The notes: generated by a model from the sequence alone, not told the origin. 64,000 bases of DNA from Pseudomonas viridiflava (GCF_900573885.1 NZ_UPSE01000363.1:62001-126000); one strand, 5' to 3'; counted from the stretch's first letter, positions 25,301-34,196 are shown. Numbers and translations are program-made.

Positions 25301-25750
25301 ATGGAAAGCAAAGACACTATCTCGGTACTCAACAACCTGATCGAGACCAGCAAAGACGGTGAGAAAGGCTTCCGTGAGTGCGCGAACGACATTGAAAACG
25401 CCGAACTCAAAGGCCTTTTCTCCCAACGCGCCGCGGAATGCGCCGCTGCAGCCAGCGAGCTGCAGCAGCTGGTGCGCAGCCTGGGCGGCGACCCGGAAAC
25501 CAGCACCAGCACCACGGGCGACCTGCACCGTGGCTGGGTCAACCTGAAAAGCGCACTCACCGGCCATAGCGAAACCGCCATTCTCAACGAATGCGAGCGT
25601 GGCGAAGACGTGGCCCTGAAGCACTACAACGAAGCGCTGGAAAAAGAGCTGCCGTCGAACGTACGCAGCATCGTTGAAAAACAACGCCAGGGCGTACAGC
25701 GCAACCACGACCAAGTGAAAGCGCTGCGCAACATGGCGCGTGCCAGCTGA
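25301..25750 (+). CDS. PA2169-family four-helix-bundle protein (DUF2383)
   Basis: The 149-residue protein is almost wholly helical. It carries the family pattern of ISVLNNLIETSKDGEKGFRE, an internal ECAAAASELQQLV helix, and EDVALKHYNEALEKELP. Ferritin-like four-helix folds of this group are common in Pseudomonas, sometimes linked to stress. No signal peptide is seen. AGAGGA lies eight bases before ATG 25301. The function is unknown. Confidence 0.87.
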   Translation: MESKDTISVLNNLIETSKDGEKGFRECANDIENAELKGLFSQRAAECAAAASELQQLVRSLGGDPETSTSTTGDLHRGWVNLKSALTGHSETAILNECERGEDVALKHYNEALEKELPSNVRSIVEKQRQGVQRNHDQVKALRNMARAS

Positions 25751-25765
25751 TTCGTGGGGTACGTT

Positions 25766-25855
25766 GTTGGGCTTCGCCTTTGGCTCAACCCAACCTACGA
25801 ATCAACGCATGAGCGCATGATCCCGTAGGTTGGGTTGAGCGCAGCGAAGCCCAAC
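25766..25855. repeat. Inverted pair of GTAGGTTGGGTTGAG repeats (family A)
   Basis: The left arm (25766-25798, reading GTTGGGCTTCGCC...CCTAC) and the right arm (25825-25855) are inverted relative to each other across 26 bases. It lies between convergent genes, just before the shared terminator. Confidence 0.85.
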
Positions 25856-25873
25856 GATGCCAATCGCGAACGC

Positions 25874-25909
25874 AAAAAAAAGCTCGAGGCCAAAAACCTC
25901 GAGCTTTTT
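25874..25909. terminator. Bidirectional intrinsic terminator
   Basis: AGCTCGAGG at 25881-25889 pairs with CCTCGAGCT at 25897-25905. A-runs upstream and T-runs downstream make it work in both directions, ending the four-helix gene and the porin-like gene. Confidence 0.93.
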
Positions 25910-25969
25910 GCTTTCAGGATGACGAACAACTCTGCCTACCCAGCAGCCGTCTGCCACCCCGAAACCGGT

Positions 25970-26782
25970 TTAGAAGTGCACTTTCACCAGCAGGCTCGCG
26001 GTGTTCTGGTCGGTGCCTTGCAGAATCTCGTCGCCGAGGAAGCTGTCGTCGTCGATGCCGTATTTGTCTTTCCAGTAGTCGTACTCGATACCCACGTACA
26101 ACTGCTTCTCGCCCCAATGCAGCGCTTTGCCCAGGTCGTATTTGATCTGTGGGTTGAAGTGCAGGTTGGCGTGGTGCGTGCCGCGGGCGTTTTCGTCGTT
26201 GTCGACCACCCAGTCCATGAACCCGTCGATCAGGATGTCCGAGCCGCCAACCGGAATGGTGTAACTCCAGGCCGGGGTAATTTGCCAGACGTCGTCGCCC
26301 GGACGGTCGCCATCGGTTTGGCGGTTGTAGAAGTTCAGCTGGAAGAAGTCGAAACCGGGGATGTTCAAGTCGAACGCCGGACCTACCAGGTATGACTCGA
26401 CATCGCCTTCGCCGAATTCATACGTGAACGCCAGCAGCACATCGTTGACCGGGCCGAAGCCGATTTTCTCGCCGGTGATTTTGCTCAGCGAGAAACGCGG
26501 GCTGAATTCACCGTAGTAGGTGTTGTTGCCCACGCCTGCATCGGCCTCCCCGTTATAGAAAATCTTGTCGATGAAAAGGAAGTTGTCGCCGTACTTCCAG
26601 CCGTCGGCGTGCTCGAAGGTAACGGTCTGCTGGATTTCAGGGTTGACCTTGAAATCCTGGCCATACAGGTAGGTCAGGCTGTTGTTCTGCCATTGCAGCA
26701 GGTCATCCGCCAACGCAGCCTGGCTACCAGTGAACAGACCGGCAGACAGGGCGAGGCAGTGCGGCAAACGCTTCAGGTTCAT
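25970..26782 (-). CDS. Tsx/OmpK-like outer-membrane nucleoside channel
   Basis: The 270-residue protein has a signal peptide (LPHCLALSAGLFTGSQAALA) and alternating beta-strand sequence ending in the aromatic terminus LLVKVHF. Segments such as WQNNSLTYLYGQDF, GEFSPRFSLSK and DNFLFIDKI are typical of the Tsx/OmpK family, channels for nucleosides and related molecules. The start at 26782 follows AAGGA. It is encoded 132 bp downstream of the NCS2 permease on the same strand, so the two plausibly act together in nucleobase or nucleoside uptake. Confidence 0.85.
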   Translation of the reverse strand: MNLKRLPHCLALSAGLFTGSQAALADDLLQWQNNSLTYLYGQDFKVNPEIQQTVTFEHADGWKYGDNFLFIDKIFYNGEADAGVGNNTYYGEFSPRFSLSKITGEKIGFGPVNDVLLAFTYEFGEGDVESYLVGPAFDLNIPGFDFFQLNFYNRQTDGDRPGDDVWQITPAWSYTIPVGGSDILIDGFMDWVVDNDENARGTHHANLHFNPQIKYDLGKALHWGEKQLYVGIEYDYWKDKYGIDDDSFLGDEILQGTDQNTASLLVKVHF

Positions 26783-26914
26783 GGGGTTTTCCTTGTTGTT
26801 GTGGTGACACATATAAAAGGGGGTGCCTGGCTTGCAGCCCGAGCACCGCACAACGCCCGGGCCATGGAAGGTCCGGGAGTGGTACCGCGCTTGAGGTGAA
26901 GGGAGGCGGGCGCC

Positions 26915-28381
26915 TCAGCTCTGCAGACTGGCCTTGGCGGCGCGGGCCTGGTCGAGCGCGATGTCTTCGTCACTCGGGTTTTGCATGACTTCGACTATCG
27001 AGGCTTCCGGGTCGAATTCGTGCTCGTCGAGTTCGTCCAGATATTCTTCCGGCAGGAAGAAGTTCAGCAGGATGGCGGCAAACGCGCCCACCGTGATCGG
27101 CGACTCGAAGATGTTGTGCAACGCACCTGGCAACTCGCGCAGCACTTCCGGTACCGCCGCAACGCCCAGGCCCAGGCCGAGCGAGATCGACACGATAAGC
27201 ATGTTGCGGCGGTGCAAGCCGGCTTCGGACAGAATCTTGATACCGGCCACTGCCACGGTGCCGAACATGATCAAAGTGGCACCGCCGAGTACCGGTTTTG
27301 GCATCAGCTGCAACACCGCGCCTACTACCGGGAACAAGCCCAACAGCACCAGCAGGGCGGCAATGAAGTACGCCACGTAGCGGCTGGCCACACCGGTGAG
27401 CTGGATAACGCCGTTGTTCTGCGCAAACGTCACCATTGGCATGCTGTTGAACACAGCGGCCATGGCCGAGTTGAGGCCGTCGGCAAGCAAGCCCGACTTG
27501 ATGCGGCGGATGTAGACAGGGCCGCGCACCGGCTGCTGGGAAATCATCGAGTTGGCGGTAAGGTCGCCAGCGGCTTCCAGCGGGGTAATCAGGAAGATCA
27601 CCGCGACCGGAATAAAGGCATACAGGTCAAACGAGAACCCGTACTTGAACGGCACCGGAATGCTGACCGCAGCGACGTCCGGCATGGCCGCGAAATCTAC
27701 CTTGCCCATCGCCCACGCCACCACAAAGCCGATGCCCAGGCCGATGATAATGGCCGACAGCCGCAGGATCGGAATGTCGAAACGGTTCAACACCACGATG
27801 ATCGCCAGCACGAGAAAGGCCAGGCCCAGGTTAGTAAGGGCGCCGAGGTCTGCCGCACCGAAGCCGCCGGCCATGTCGGTAACCGCCACCTTGATCAGCG
27901 ACAGGCCCATCAAGGTAATGATGGTGCCAGTCACCACCGGGGTAATCAGCTTGCGCAGCTTGCCAATAAACTGGCTAAGCGTGACCTCGATAAACGCGGC
28001 GAAAAAGCACACGCCGAAAATCGTCGAGAGAATTTCATCGGTGCCGCCACCGCGCGACTTCACCATAAAGCCGGCGCTGAGAATCACGCTGATAAAGGCA
28101 AAGCTGGTGCCTTGCAGGCACAACAGGCCGGAGCCGACCGGGCCGAAGCGACGCGCCTGAATGAACGTGCCCAGCCCGGAGACGAATAACGCCATGCTGA
28201 TCAGATACGGCACTTCACTCTGCAGGCCCAGGGCGCCGCCGATGATCAGGGTGGGGGTGATGATGCCAACGAAGCTGGCGAGAACGTGTTGCAGGGCGGC
28301 GAATAACGCTGCACTGAAATGCGGGCGGTCGTTGAGACCGTAGATGAGGTCCGAGCGGGTGGAGCTATCGGGTGTAGTCAT
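26915..28381 (-). CDS. NCS2-family xanthine/uric acid-type permease
   Basis: The 488-residue inner-membrane protein has about 12-14 helices and the nucleobase-ascorbate transporter hallmarks: AALQHVLASFVGIITP (the QH motif) and the signature-region residues in FNSMPMVTFAQNNGVIQLTGV. It closely resembles the xanthine/urate group rather than uracil permeases. The start at 28381 (MTTPDSS) is preferred; a TTG five codons upstream is possible. Proton symport of xanthine or uric acid is expected. It lies before the Tsx-like gene and near the glyoxylate operon. Confidence 0.9.
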   Translation of the reverse strand: MTTPDSSTRSDLIYGLNDRPHFSAALFAALQHVLASFVGIITPTLIIGGALGLQSEVPYLISMALFVSGLGTFIQARRFGPVGSGLLCLQGTSFAFISVILSAGFMVKSRGGGTDEILSTIFGVCFFAAFIEVTLSQFIGKLRKLITPVVTGTIITLMGLSLIKVAVTDMAGGFGAADLGALTNLGLAFLVLAIIVVLNRFDIPILRLSAIIIGLGIGFVVAWAMGKVDFAAMPDVAAVSIPVPFKYGFSFDLYAFIPVAVIFLITPLEAAGDLTANSMISQQPVRGPVYIRRIKSGLLADGLNSAMAAVFNSMPMVTFAQNNGVIQLTGVASRYVAYFIAALLVLLGLFPVVGAVLQLMPKPVLGGATLIMFGTVAVAGIKILSEAGLHRRNMLIVSISLGLGLGVAAVPEVLRELPGALHNIFESPITVGAFAAILLNFFLPEEYLDELDEHEFDPEASIVEVMQNPSDEDIALDQARAAKASLQS

Positions 28382-28585
28382 AGTTGCGCCTGCCAATTGT
28401 TTTTATTCGGTCATGGGCTCACGAGGGTCAGTGACCCTCTGTCCGCCAGGATGAAAAATCTGTCTACCTGGTCAGAATGTGCCGATCATAATCACTTGTG
28501 GACAGTATGTGGAACAATTTTATTTAGGATTGTGCACAAAATTGATGGGCGGGCGCGCAGCATCGGCGTCGGCTGAACCGACGCG

Positions 28586-28610
28586 TGTAGGAGCCAGCTT
28601 GCTGGCGAAG
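28586..28610. repeat. Single REP element
   Basis: TGTAGGAGCCAGCTTGCTGG followed by CGAAG is a solitary REP between the divergently oriented NCS2 permease promoter region and the end of yhhQ. The remaining 200 bp of this gap hold no gene that I can see. Confidence 0.75.
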
Positions 28611-28641
28611 CTTTCCAGAGGACCGCAGGAAACCTGAAGCG

Positions 28642-29289
28642 TCAGCTAGTCGGGCGCCCAGCCAGCACGCGCAAAATGGCATTGAGCAGCACGCCATACA
28701 GCGGCACGAACAGCAGCAGGCTGATGGTCAGCTTCACGCCGTAATCGACCGTGGCGATTTCCACCCAGTGTTCAGCCATAAACGGATTGCTGCTGTGCCA
28801 GAAGGCAACGGCAAAGAACACGAAGGTGTCGAGCAGATTGCCAAAGATGGTCGACACCGTGGGCGCGATCCACCATTGGCGAAGCTGGCGCAGCCGGTCG
28901 AAGACCTGAATGTCGAGAATTTGCCCGAGGGCGTAGGCCAGGAAGCTGGCCAGGGAAATTCGCAGCACGAACTCGTTGAATTCCAGCAGGGCGCCAACGC
29001 CACGGAAGCTGGCTTCCTGAAACAGCACCGAGACGATGTACGACACCACCAGCGCCGGCACCATCACCTGGGCAATCACCAGGCGCGCCGGGCCTTTGCC
29101 GAGCAGACGCACGGTCAGGTCGGTGGCCAGGAAGATAAACGGGAAACTGAACGCGCCCCACGTGGTGTGCCAGCCGAACAGGGTGATCGGCAGCTGCACC
29201 AGGTAGTTGCTGGCGATGATGATGACGATGTGAAACAGCACCAGAAACGCCAGCGCGCCGCGCCGACGGTCAGCAGAAATCAGAGACAT
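28642..29289 (-). CDS. yhhQ: Queuosine precursor transporter (YhhQ family)
   Basis: The 215-residue membrane protein has six predicted helices and the YhhQ/DUF165 pattern: LVLFHIVIIIASNYLVQLP, TWGAFSFPFIFLATDLTVR, LASFLAYALGQILDIQVFDRL (in part) and TIFGNLLDTFVFFAVAF. Family members import the queuosine precursors preQ0, preQ1 or queuine. The start at 29289 is preceded by AGGTG. The leader carries a preQ1-I riboswitch candidate, which independently supports this role. Confidence 0.92.
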   Translation of the reverse strand: MSLISADRRRGALAFLVLFHIVIIIASNYLVQLPITLFGWHTTWGAFSFPFIFLATDLTVRLLGKGPARLVIAQVMVPALVVSYIVSVLFQEASFRGVGALLEFNEFVLRISLASFLAYALGQILDIQVFDRLRQLRQWWIAPTVSTIFGNLLDTFVFFAVAFWHSSNPFMAEHWVEIATVDYGVKLTISLLLFVPLYGVLLNAILRVLAGRPTS

Positions 29290-29295
29290 AAGCAG

Positions 29296-29330
29296 CACCT
29301 TTTTGATCGATGGGGTTAGGGAACCCATGG
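29296..29330 (-). ncRNA. preQ1-I riboswitch candidate in the yhhQ leader
   Basis: On the minus strand AUGGG (29328-29324) pairs with CCCAU (29314-29310), leaving the loop UUCCCUAAC. An A-rich tail GAUCAAAAAGG follows. CCU in the loop can pair with AGG at 29300-29298, which forms the pseudoknot and at the same time hides the Shine-Dalgarno of yhhQ. Layout and sequence closely follow known preQ1-I aptamers that control translation, such as the one from Thermoanaerobacter. Regulation of a queuosine-precursor importer by preQ1 makes functional sense. Confidence 0.78.
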
Positions 29331-29657
29331 AAACGGCGCGCATTCTACCTGCTGCGCACGTCGTGTGCTTGCTGCCGTCAGCCTCTGGTGATGGGTGGGT
29401 TATTGGGAGCAGCGCCACAAGCACTGCGAAACGGAGGGCGAAACGCTGCGGTTTCACACGTCCCTACCTACAAGACGGATAGCTCGGGCAAAACCCGCAC
29501 CGGCAGATGCAAGGAAATGTTCTTGCGAAAGCTCGCGGAGCTGGGCCAGAAAAAAATCGACCTGTCGTCAGATTCTTTTGCGGTTTTTTGCCTGCTCATC
29601 CGTCTTGTTTATAAGGCGCCACGTTTTTCCACGAGCGCCATGGTCAAGGAGTTGCAC
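29331..29657. other. Intergenic stretch without a recognised gene
   Basis: The 327 bp between the yhhQ leader and the small ORF contain an AT-richer part near 29560-29625 with TTTATAAGG at about 29608, a possible promoter element for the Fur-like gene. An open frame runs through on the plus strand, but nothing in it supports coding upstream of 29658. Confidence 0.4.
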
Positions 29658-29759
29658 ATGAAGCGAGTGAACAGACCGAACGAGGGCAGGATGGCTCCGG
29701 CGGTAGCAGGTGGATGTGACGTGGCGATGTCATTCAGCAAACGCGAGGTTCATCCATGA
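29658..29759 (+). CDS. Possible 33-residue leader ORF coupled to the Fur-like gene
   Basis: ATG 29658 follows AAGGAG at 29646-29651 with a 6-7 base gap, which is a better ribosome site than that of the next gene. The frame encodes 33 residues (MKRVNRPNEGRMAPAVAGG and so on) and stops in TGA that overlaps the Fur-like ATG as ATGA. This arrangement suggests translational coupling. The peptide has no recognised motif; it is either a small protein or a device to control the downstream gene. Confidence 0.4.
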   Translation: MKRVNRPNEGRMAPAVAGGCDVAMSFSKREVHP

Positions 29760-30091
29760 ACCAGCCTCAAATGGCACGGCTGAGCAGTCTGCCCGCTCAG
29801 CACGGAAACCAGCGGTTCAAACGTATCCTCGGCGCGGCCGGACTCAAATGCAGCCAACCCCGGCTGAAGATTCTCGACGTGTTATGTGAATGCACAGAGC
29901 GCGGCCAGACGCTGACCCTGCAGGAAATGCACGCACGCCTCATCGACGCCGAAGTGCCTATCTCGCAACTGTGCCTTAGCCAGGCATTGCGCCGCATGTG
30001 GCAAGGCGGACTGGTGTGCCGCAATGACGAACAAGGCTACTCCCTGGTACCGGATGCGTTGGAGGGTGCGCAACAGCGCAGGGCGGGGTGA
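29756..30091 (+). CDS. Short Fur-like winged-helix protein
   Basis: The 111-residue protein matches the N-terminal DNA-binding half of Fur: FKRILGAAGLKCSQPRLKILDVL, LTLQEMHARLIDAEVPIS and LSQALRRMWQGGLV. It ends where the Fur dimerisation and metal-binding domain should begin, and the usual His/Cys metal ligands are absent. It may be a metal-independent regulator or an antagonist. It is the terminal gene before rne, in the opposite orientation. Conserved short proteins of this kind exist in Pseudomonas from memory, so it is probably not a broken gene. Confidence 0.7.
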   Translation: MNQPQMARLSSLPAQHGNQRFKRILGAAGLKCSQPRLKILDVLCECTERGQTLTLQEMHARLIDAEVPISQLCLSQALRRMWQGGLVCRNDEQGYSLVPDALEGAQQRRAG

Positions 30092-30431
30092 GGGTGCATC
30101 GACTCGATAAGTCGGCAGTCGGCTTTTTGTGTGGGGAAAGCGCAAACGGATCACCCACCCCCGTCATCCCCGCGTAGGCGGGGATCCAGGCTCGTTCAGG
30201 CATACCGCAGCCGTGAATTTGTGACCTGTTTTGCCTGGCGCCACGGGTGAGCGAAACGGAGCAAGCGTTCCGCCGGGCTCGCGATTCTGGATTCCCGCGT
30301 GCGCGGGAATGATGCCCCGGAGATCACAGTGAGGAACTGCACCGAGCGAGACGCGGATGCTTCTAGCGAACAATAAAAAAGGGATGCCAACCGGCATCCC
30401 TTTTTCATACAGCGCTAATCAGCGCGAAGGC
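30092..30431. repeat. Repeat-bearing gap with two family B palindromes
   Basis: A copy of family B (CCGTCATCCCCGCG...GGCGGGGATCCAGG) lies at 30161-30190 and an inverted copy (CTGGATTCCCGCGTGCGCGG...) at 30287-30314. The 96 bases between them are not repetitive. The end of the gap holds the rne terminator. No gene is seen. Confidence 0.75.
30375..30405. terminator. Intrinsic terminator of rne
   Basis: GGGATGCC at 30381-30388 pairs with GGCATCCC at 30393-30400. A poly-A lies before and TTTTT after, so on the minus strand it ends rne and on the plus strand it could end read-through from the Fur-like gene. Confidence 0.93.
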
Positions 30432-33400
30432 TTAAACGAGCGGTTTAGTCTCGTTCTTGTCTTCTTCTGTCTCGGTCTTCTCAGCGATTTCTTCCTGCGC
30501 GGCCGGTAGCTCGGCGCTGGTTTCTTCAGCCTTGTTTTCCTCGACACTGTTGTCAGCGATCACAGCCGGTTCAGCCACGTGCACGGGAGCAGGCTCGGCC
30601 GCATCGTCCTGTTTGGCTTTTTCTTCTTCCACGGTGTGCTCGACATCAGCAATCGCGTGGGCGGTGATGCCAACTGGTTCGGCGGCGGCAACAGCGTCGA
30701 CGACGGCAGCAGAGGCTTCCTGCGCTTCCTTGGCTACACGCTCGGCTTCACGCTGACGGCGACGCACTTCACGCGGGTCGTTCGGCGCGCGGCCATTGCT
30801 GGTCAACACGGGAGCAGGCTCGGCTACCGCTTCGGCAACGACGGCCACTTCCACTGCTTCAACTACAGGAGCCGGAGCGGTTTCAGCTGGAGCGGGAACC
30901 GCTTCGGCGGCCGGTGCAGCTTCAGCTACAACCGGTGCTTCGTAAGCAGGCGCTGGAGCAGCAGGCGCTTCGTATGCGCTGGCTTCAACAGTGGTGCCTT
31001 CTACGGCGCTGGCTTCAACAACGGTTGCTTCAACGACAGTTGCTTCAACGACGGTGGCTTCAAACACGGGCGCTTCTTCAACTGCAGCAGCAGGCTCGCT
31101 GTGCTCGGTCGCGGCGGCTTGCGGCTCGTCTACCGGCTGAACGTTTGCAGGTTCAGCGTTTTCGTGTTGTTGCTCGGCAACGATCTCGCTGACAGCGGCA
31201 GCGGTTGTGGCTGCTACAGCAATCGCGACTTCAGCACTCGGGCCTTCGGCGCGCGGTGCTTCAGCGTTGCCGCTGGCCTCTTCGCTACCTTCTTCGCTGC
31301 CTTCGATGATGTTGCCGTTGGCATCGCGTTGACGCTCACGACGGTTGCTGCGGCGACGCTGGCCACGGGAACGACGACGTGGACGGTCACCGCCCTCGGC
31401 GTTGTCCTGGTCTTCATCGTGCTGCTCGTCGGTGTTCAGCAATTCTTCTTCGGTACCGGCAGCTTCAGCGGCTGGGCGCAGTTGGCGTTCTTCGCGCGGT
31501 GCACGTGGCTGACGCTCTTCGCGCGGTTTGCGCTCAACGCGCTCTTCGCTCGGAGCCTCCTGACCTTGCGCGTCCAGCGGCTCACGCAGTTCGCGTTGTG
31601 GGCGATCTTCACGTGGGGCGCGGTCTTCACGCGGTGCACGCGGCTCGCGCGGTTTGCGCTCTTCACGCGGGGCGCGGGGGGCGCGCTCTTCGCGTGGAGC
31701 CTGGTCTTCACGCGGCTCACGGGGCTCGCGGGCTTCGCGCGGTGCACGTTCTTCACGGGGCTCGCGAGGCGCGCGCTCTTCACGAGGACCACGGTCTTCG
31801 CGCGGCTTGCGCTCTTCGTCACGACGGCCGCCACGGTTGCGGTTCTGCTGACGGCCGTTACGACGCTCGTCGCTGCGCTGTGGGCGATCGCCAGTGGTTT
31901 TCTTCTCGACAACAACCGGCTTTTCTTCTTCCTTGCCGGCGAACAGGCTGACCAGCGACTTCACCAGGCCACGGAACAGGCTTGGTTCAGCGACAGCAAC
32001 CGGTTGTTCGGTAGCAGCAGGCGTCGGCGCGGCGCGTTGCGGGGTGGCCTTGATGGCAGCTTCCTGGCGAACCAGGGTGCGAGTCGCAGCAGTTTGTGCG
32101 ACTTCTTCCACTTCAGCGGCAGCCATTTCGTAGCTCGACTGGGACGTCTGAGCTTCAGGGCTGTCGTCACGGATTCGCTGCACTTCGAAGTGCGGCGTTT
32201 CCAGGTGGTCGTTCGGCAGAATGACAATGCGGGCACGGGTGCGCAGTTCGATTTTGGTAATCGAGTTGCGCTTCTCGTTGAGCAGGAACGCAGCGACCGG
32301 AATCGGCACTTGAGCGCGAACTTCGGCGGTGCGGTCTTTCAGGGCTTCTTCTTCGATCAGGCGCAGAATGGCCAGCGACAGCGACTCAACGTCACGGATG
32401 ATGCCTTGACCGTTGCAACGCGGGCAGACGATACCGCTGCCTTCGGCGAGCGAAGGGCGCAGACGCTGACGGGACATTTCCAGCAGACCAAAGCGCGAGA
32501 TGCGACCCACTTGTACGCGGGCGCGGTCGGCTTCGAGGCTTTCGCGGACTTTCTCTTCAACAGCGCGCTGATTTTTCGCAGGCGTCATGTCGATGAAGTC
32601 GATCACGATCAGGCCGCCGATATCACGCAGGCGCAGTTGGCGCGCGATTTCTTCAGCCGCTTCAAGGTTGGTTTGCAGCGCGGTTTCTTCGATGTCGCTG
32701 CCTTTGGTGGCGCGCGCCGAGTTGATGTCGATGGACACCAGGGCTTCGGTCGGATCGATCACGATGGAGCCGCCGGACGGCAACTTCACTTCGCGCTGGA
32801 AGGCGGTTTCGATCTGGCTTTCAATCTGGAAGCGGTTGAACAGCGGCACGCTGTCTTCGTACAGCTTGATCTTGCTGGCGTACTGCGGCATCACCTGGCG
32901 GATGAAGCTGAGGGCTTCTTCCTGGGCTTCGACGCTGTCGACCAACACTTCGCCGATGTCCTGGCGCAGGTAGTCGCGAATGGCGCGAATGATGACGTTG
33001 CTTTCCTGGTAGATCAGGAACGGAGCGGAGCGGTCCAGCGAAGCTTCCTTGATGGCGCTCCACAGTTGCAGCAGGTAGTCGAGGTCCCACTGCATTTCTT
33101 CGCTGCTGCGGCCCAGGCCGGCAGTACGAACGATCAGGCCCATGTCGCTTGGGGCAACCAGACCATTCAAGGCTTCACGCAGTTCGTTGCGCTCTTCGCC
33201 TTCAATGCGGCGCGAAATGCCACCGGCACGCGGGTTGTTCGGCATCAGCACCAGATAACGACCGGCCAGGCTGATAAACGTAGTGAGGGCGGCGCCCTTG
33301 TTGCCACGTTCTTCTTTTTCAACTTGAACGATAACTTCCTGACCTTCGCTCAACACTTCTTTAATGTTGACGCGGCCTTCAGGTGCTTTCTTGAAGTATT

Positions 33401-33626
33401 CGCGGGAAATTTCTTTGAGGGGCAAGAAGCCGTGGCGCTCGGAGCCGAAATCAACAAAAGCGGCTTCAAGGCTAGGTTCGATGCGGGTGATTTTGCCTTT
33501 GTAGATGTTGGCCTTTTTCTGCTCACGAGCGCCCGATTCAATATCGAGGTCGTAGAGTTTCTGACCATCTACCAGTGCGACACGCAACTCTTCAGGTTGA
33601 GTCGCGTTAATCAGCATTCTTTTCAT
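30432..33626 (-). CDS. rne: Ribonuclease E
   Basis: The 1064-residue endoribonuclease is the scaffold of the RNA degradosome. The N-terminal catalytic half is highly conserved: S1 domain at about residues 35-120, DNase I-like catalytic aspartates D300 (SIDINSARA) and D343 (VIDFIDM), and the zinc-link CPRCNGQG with C401 and C404. The C-terminal half is low-complexity: an Arg/Glu/Pro-rich RNA-binding stretch of [15 protein letters not shown] repeats at about residues 610-750, then an Ala/Glu/Val/Pro-rich region with VVEATVVEA and YEAPVVAEA repeats, and a short basic [17 protein letters not shown] helix. The start [10 protein letters not shown] is universal. A long leader lies upstream. Confidence 0.97.
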   Translation of the reverse strand: MKRMLINATQPEELRVALVDGQKLYDLDIESGAREQKKANIYKGKITRIEPSLEAAFVDFGSERHGFLPLKEISREYFKKAPEGRVNIKEVLSEGQEVIVQVEKEERGNKGAALTTFISLAGRYLVLMPNNPRAGGISRRIEGEERNELREALNGLVAPSDMGLIVRTAGLGRSSEEMQWDLDYLLQLWSAIKEASLDRSAPFLIYQESNVIIRAIRDYLRQDIGEVLVDSVEAQEEALSFIRQVMPQYASKIKLYEDSVPLFNRFQIESQIETAFQREVKLPSGGSIVIDPTEALVSIDINSARATKGSDIEETALQTNLEAAEEIARQLRLRDIGGLIVIDFIDMTPAKNQRAVEEKVRESLEADRARVQVGRISRFGLLEMSRQRLRPSLAEGSGIVCPRCNGQGIIRDVESLSLAILRLIEEEALKDRTAEVRAQVPIPVAAFLLNEKRNSITKIELRTRARIVILPNDHLETPHFEVQRIRDDSPEAQTSQSSYEMAAAEVEEVAQTAATRTLVRQEAAIKATPQRAAPTPAATEQPVAVAEPSLFRGLVKSLVSLFAGKEEEKPVVVEKKTTGDRPQRSDERRNGRQQNRNRGGRRDEERKPREDRGPREERAPREPREERAPREAREPREPREDQAPREERAPRAPREERKPREPRAPREDRAPREDRPQRELREPLDAQGQEAPSEERVERKPREERQPRAPREERQLRPAAEAAGTEEELLNTDEQHDEDQDNAEGGDRPRRRSRGQRRRSNRRERQRDANGNIIEGSEEGSEEASGNAEAPRAEGPSAEVAIAVAATTAAAVSEIVAEQQHENAEPANVQPVDEPQAAATEHSEPAAAVEEAPVFEATVVEATVVEATVVEASAVEGTTVEASAYEAPAAPAPAYEAPVVAEAAPAAEAVPAPAETAPAPVVEAVEVAVVAEAVAEPAPVLTSNGRAPNDPREVRRRQREAERVAKEAQEASAAVVDAVAAAEPVGITAHAIADVEHTVEEEKAKQDDAAEPAPVHVAEPAVIADNSVEENKAEETSAELPAAQEEIAEKTETEEDKNETKPLV

Positions 33627-34196
33627 GTAGTACCGTCGGTTTCCGGGCTGCCGGAAACGGCGTTCGGCACACACGACTCTCAGGGTCGGTGTCAGGGCTC
33701 GTCAGAAACGGTTGTAAGTCGTTCCATGTCTAACAACGCCGGCCAACGGGGCCGGGGTGGCGACAGACGTCTCCTGCTTGCTGTTGTGAAACAAGCACTT
33801 GGTCAGGAGGAGGAATCAACCATCGGTAGCGGACGAAATAACACGTCTTCTAAAGCTACGCAGTCCGAGGTTGTGCATCTCCACCCTACACGTATCGCTG
33901 AAAATCGGGTGCCGCTCGCAGAATCTGCAGCGGGTTGGCATTTACCGCTAACTTCCCCGAGGGTAGTTAGCGCGTCATGGCTCAAGGCGTTATTTCCGGA
34001 TTATTCGTGGCCCTTTTCAGCCATCTATCTTTGAATATTCCGTGGGACGGCCTTACGTCCAGAATTACGTTGCACACGGGAGGGGCTTGCAATAGTGGGC
34101 AAACATCCGCAACCGGGCCGCTTTTGGCGGCGTTCGGGACTATAGCAGCAATGATTAAGTGCTTCAAATCAATAAAAAATTGTTATGATCGCGACC
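33627..34196 (-). promoter_or_regulatory. rne leader region, probable rne-II type structured 5' UTR
   Basis: The 570-bp gap between the divergent rne and rluC genes has no convincing ORF but several stem-loops. The clearest is CGCTAACT (33946-33953) pairing with AGTTAGCG (33965-33972). Pseudomonadaceae carry a conserved structured element, rne-II, in the rne 5' UTR, thought to allow RNase E to control its own mRNA; position and structure here fit. At the right end TATGAT at 34184-34189 is a candidate -10 for rluC. Exact rne-II limits need a covariance-model search. Confidence 0.6.

Noticed and set aside
29310..29657. The upstream part of a 149-codon plus-strand frame before the Fur-like gene.
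   Set aside because: It begins inside the yhhQ riboswitch region on the opposite strand and shows no ribosome site; only the last 33 codons have a plausible start.
30579..34034. An 1151-codon open frame on the plus strand opposite rne.
   Set aside because: It is a shadow of the GC-rich, repeat-rich rne gene. The predicted protein is Phe/Gly/Arg-rich without domain, signal or ribosome site, while the minus strand encodes a full RNase E.
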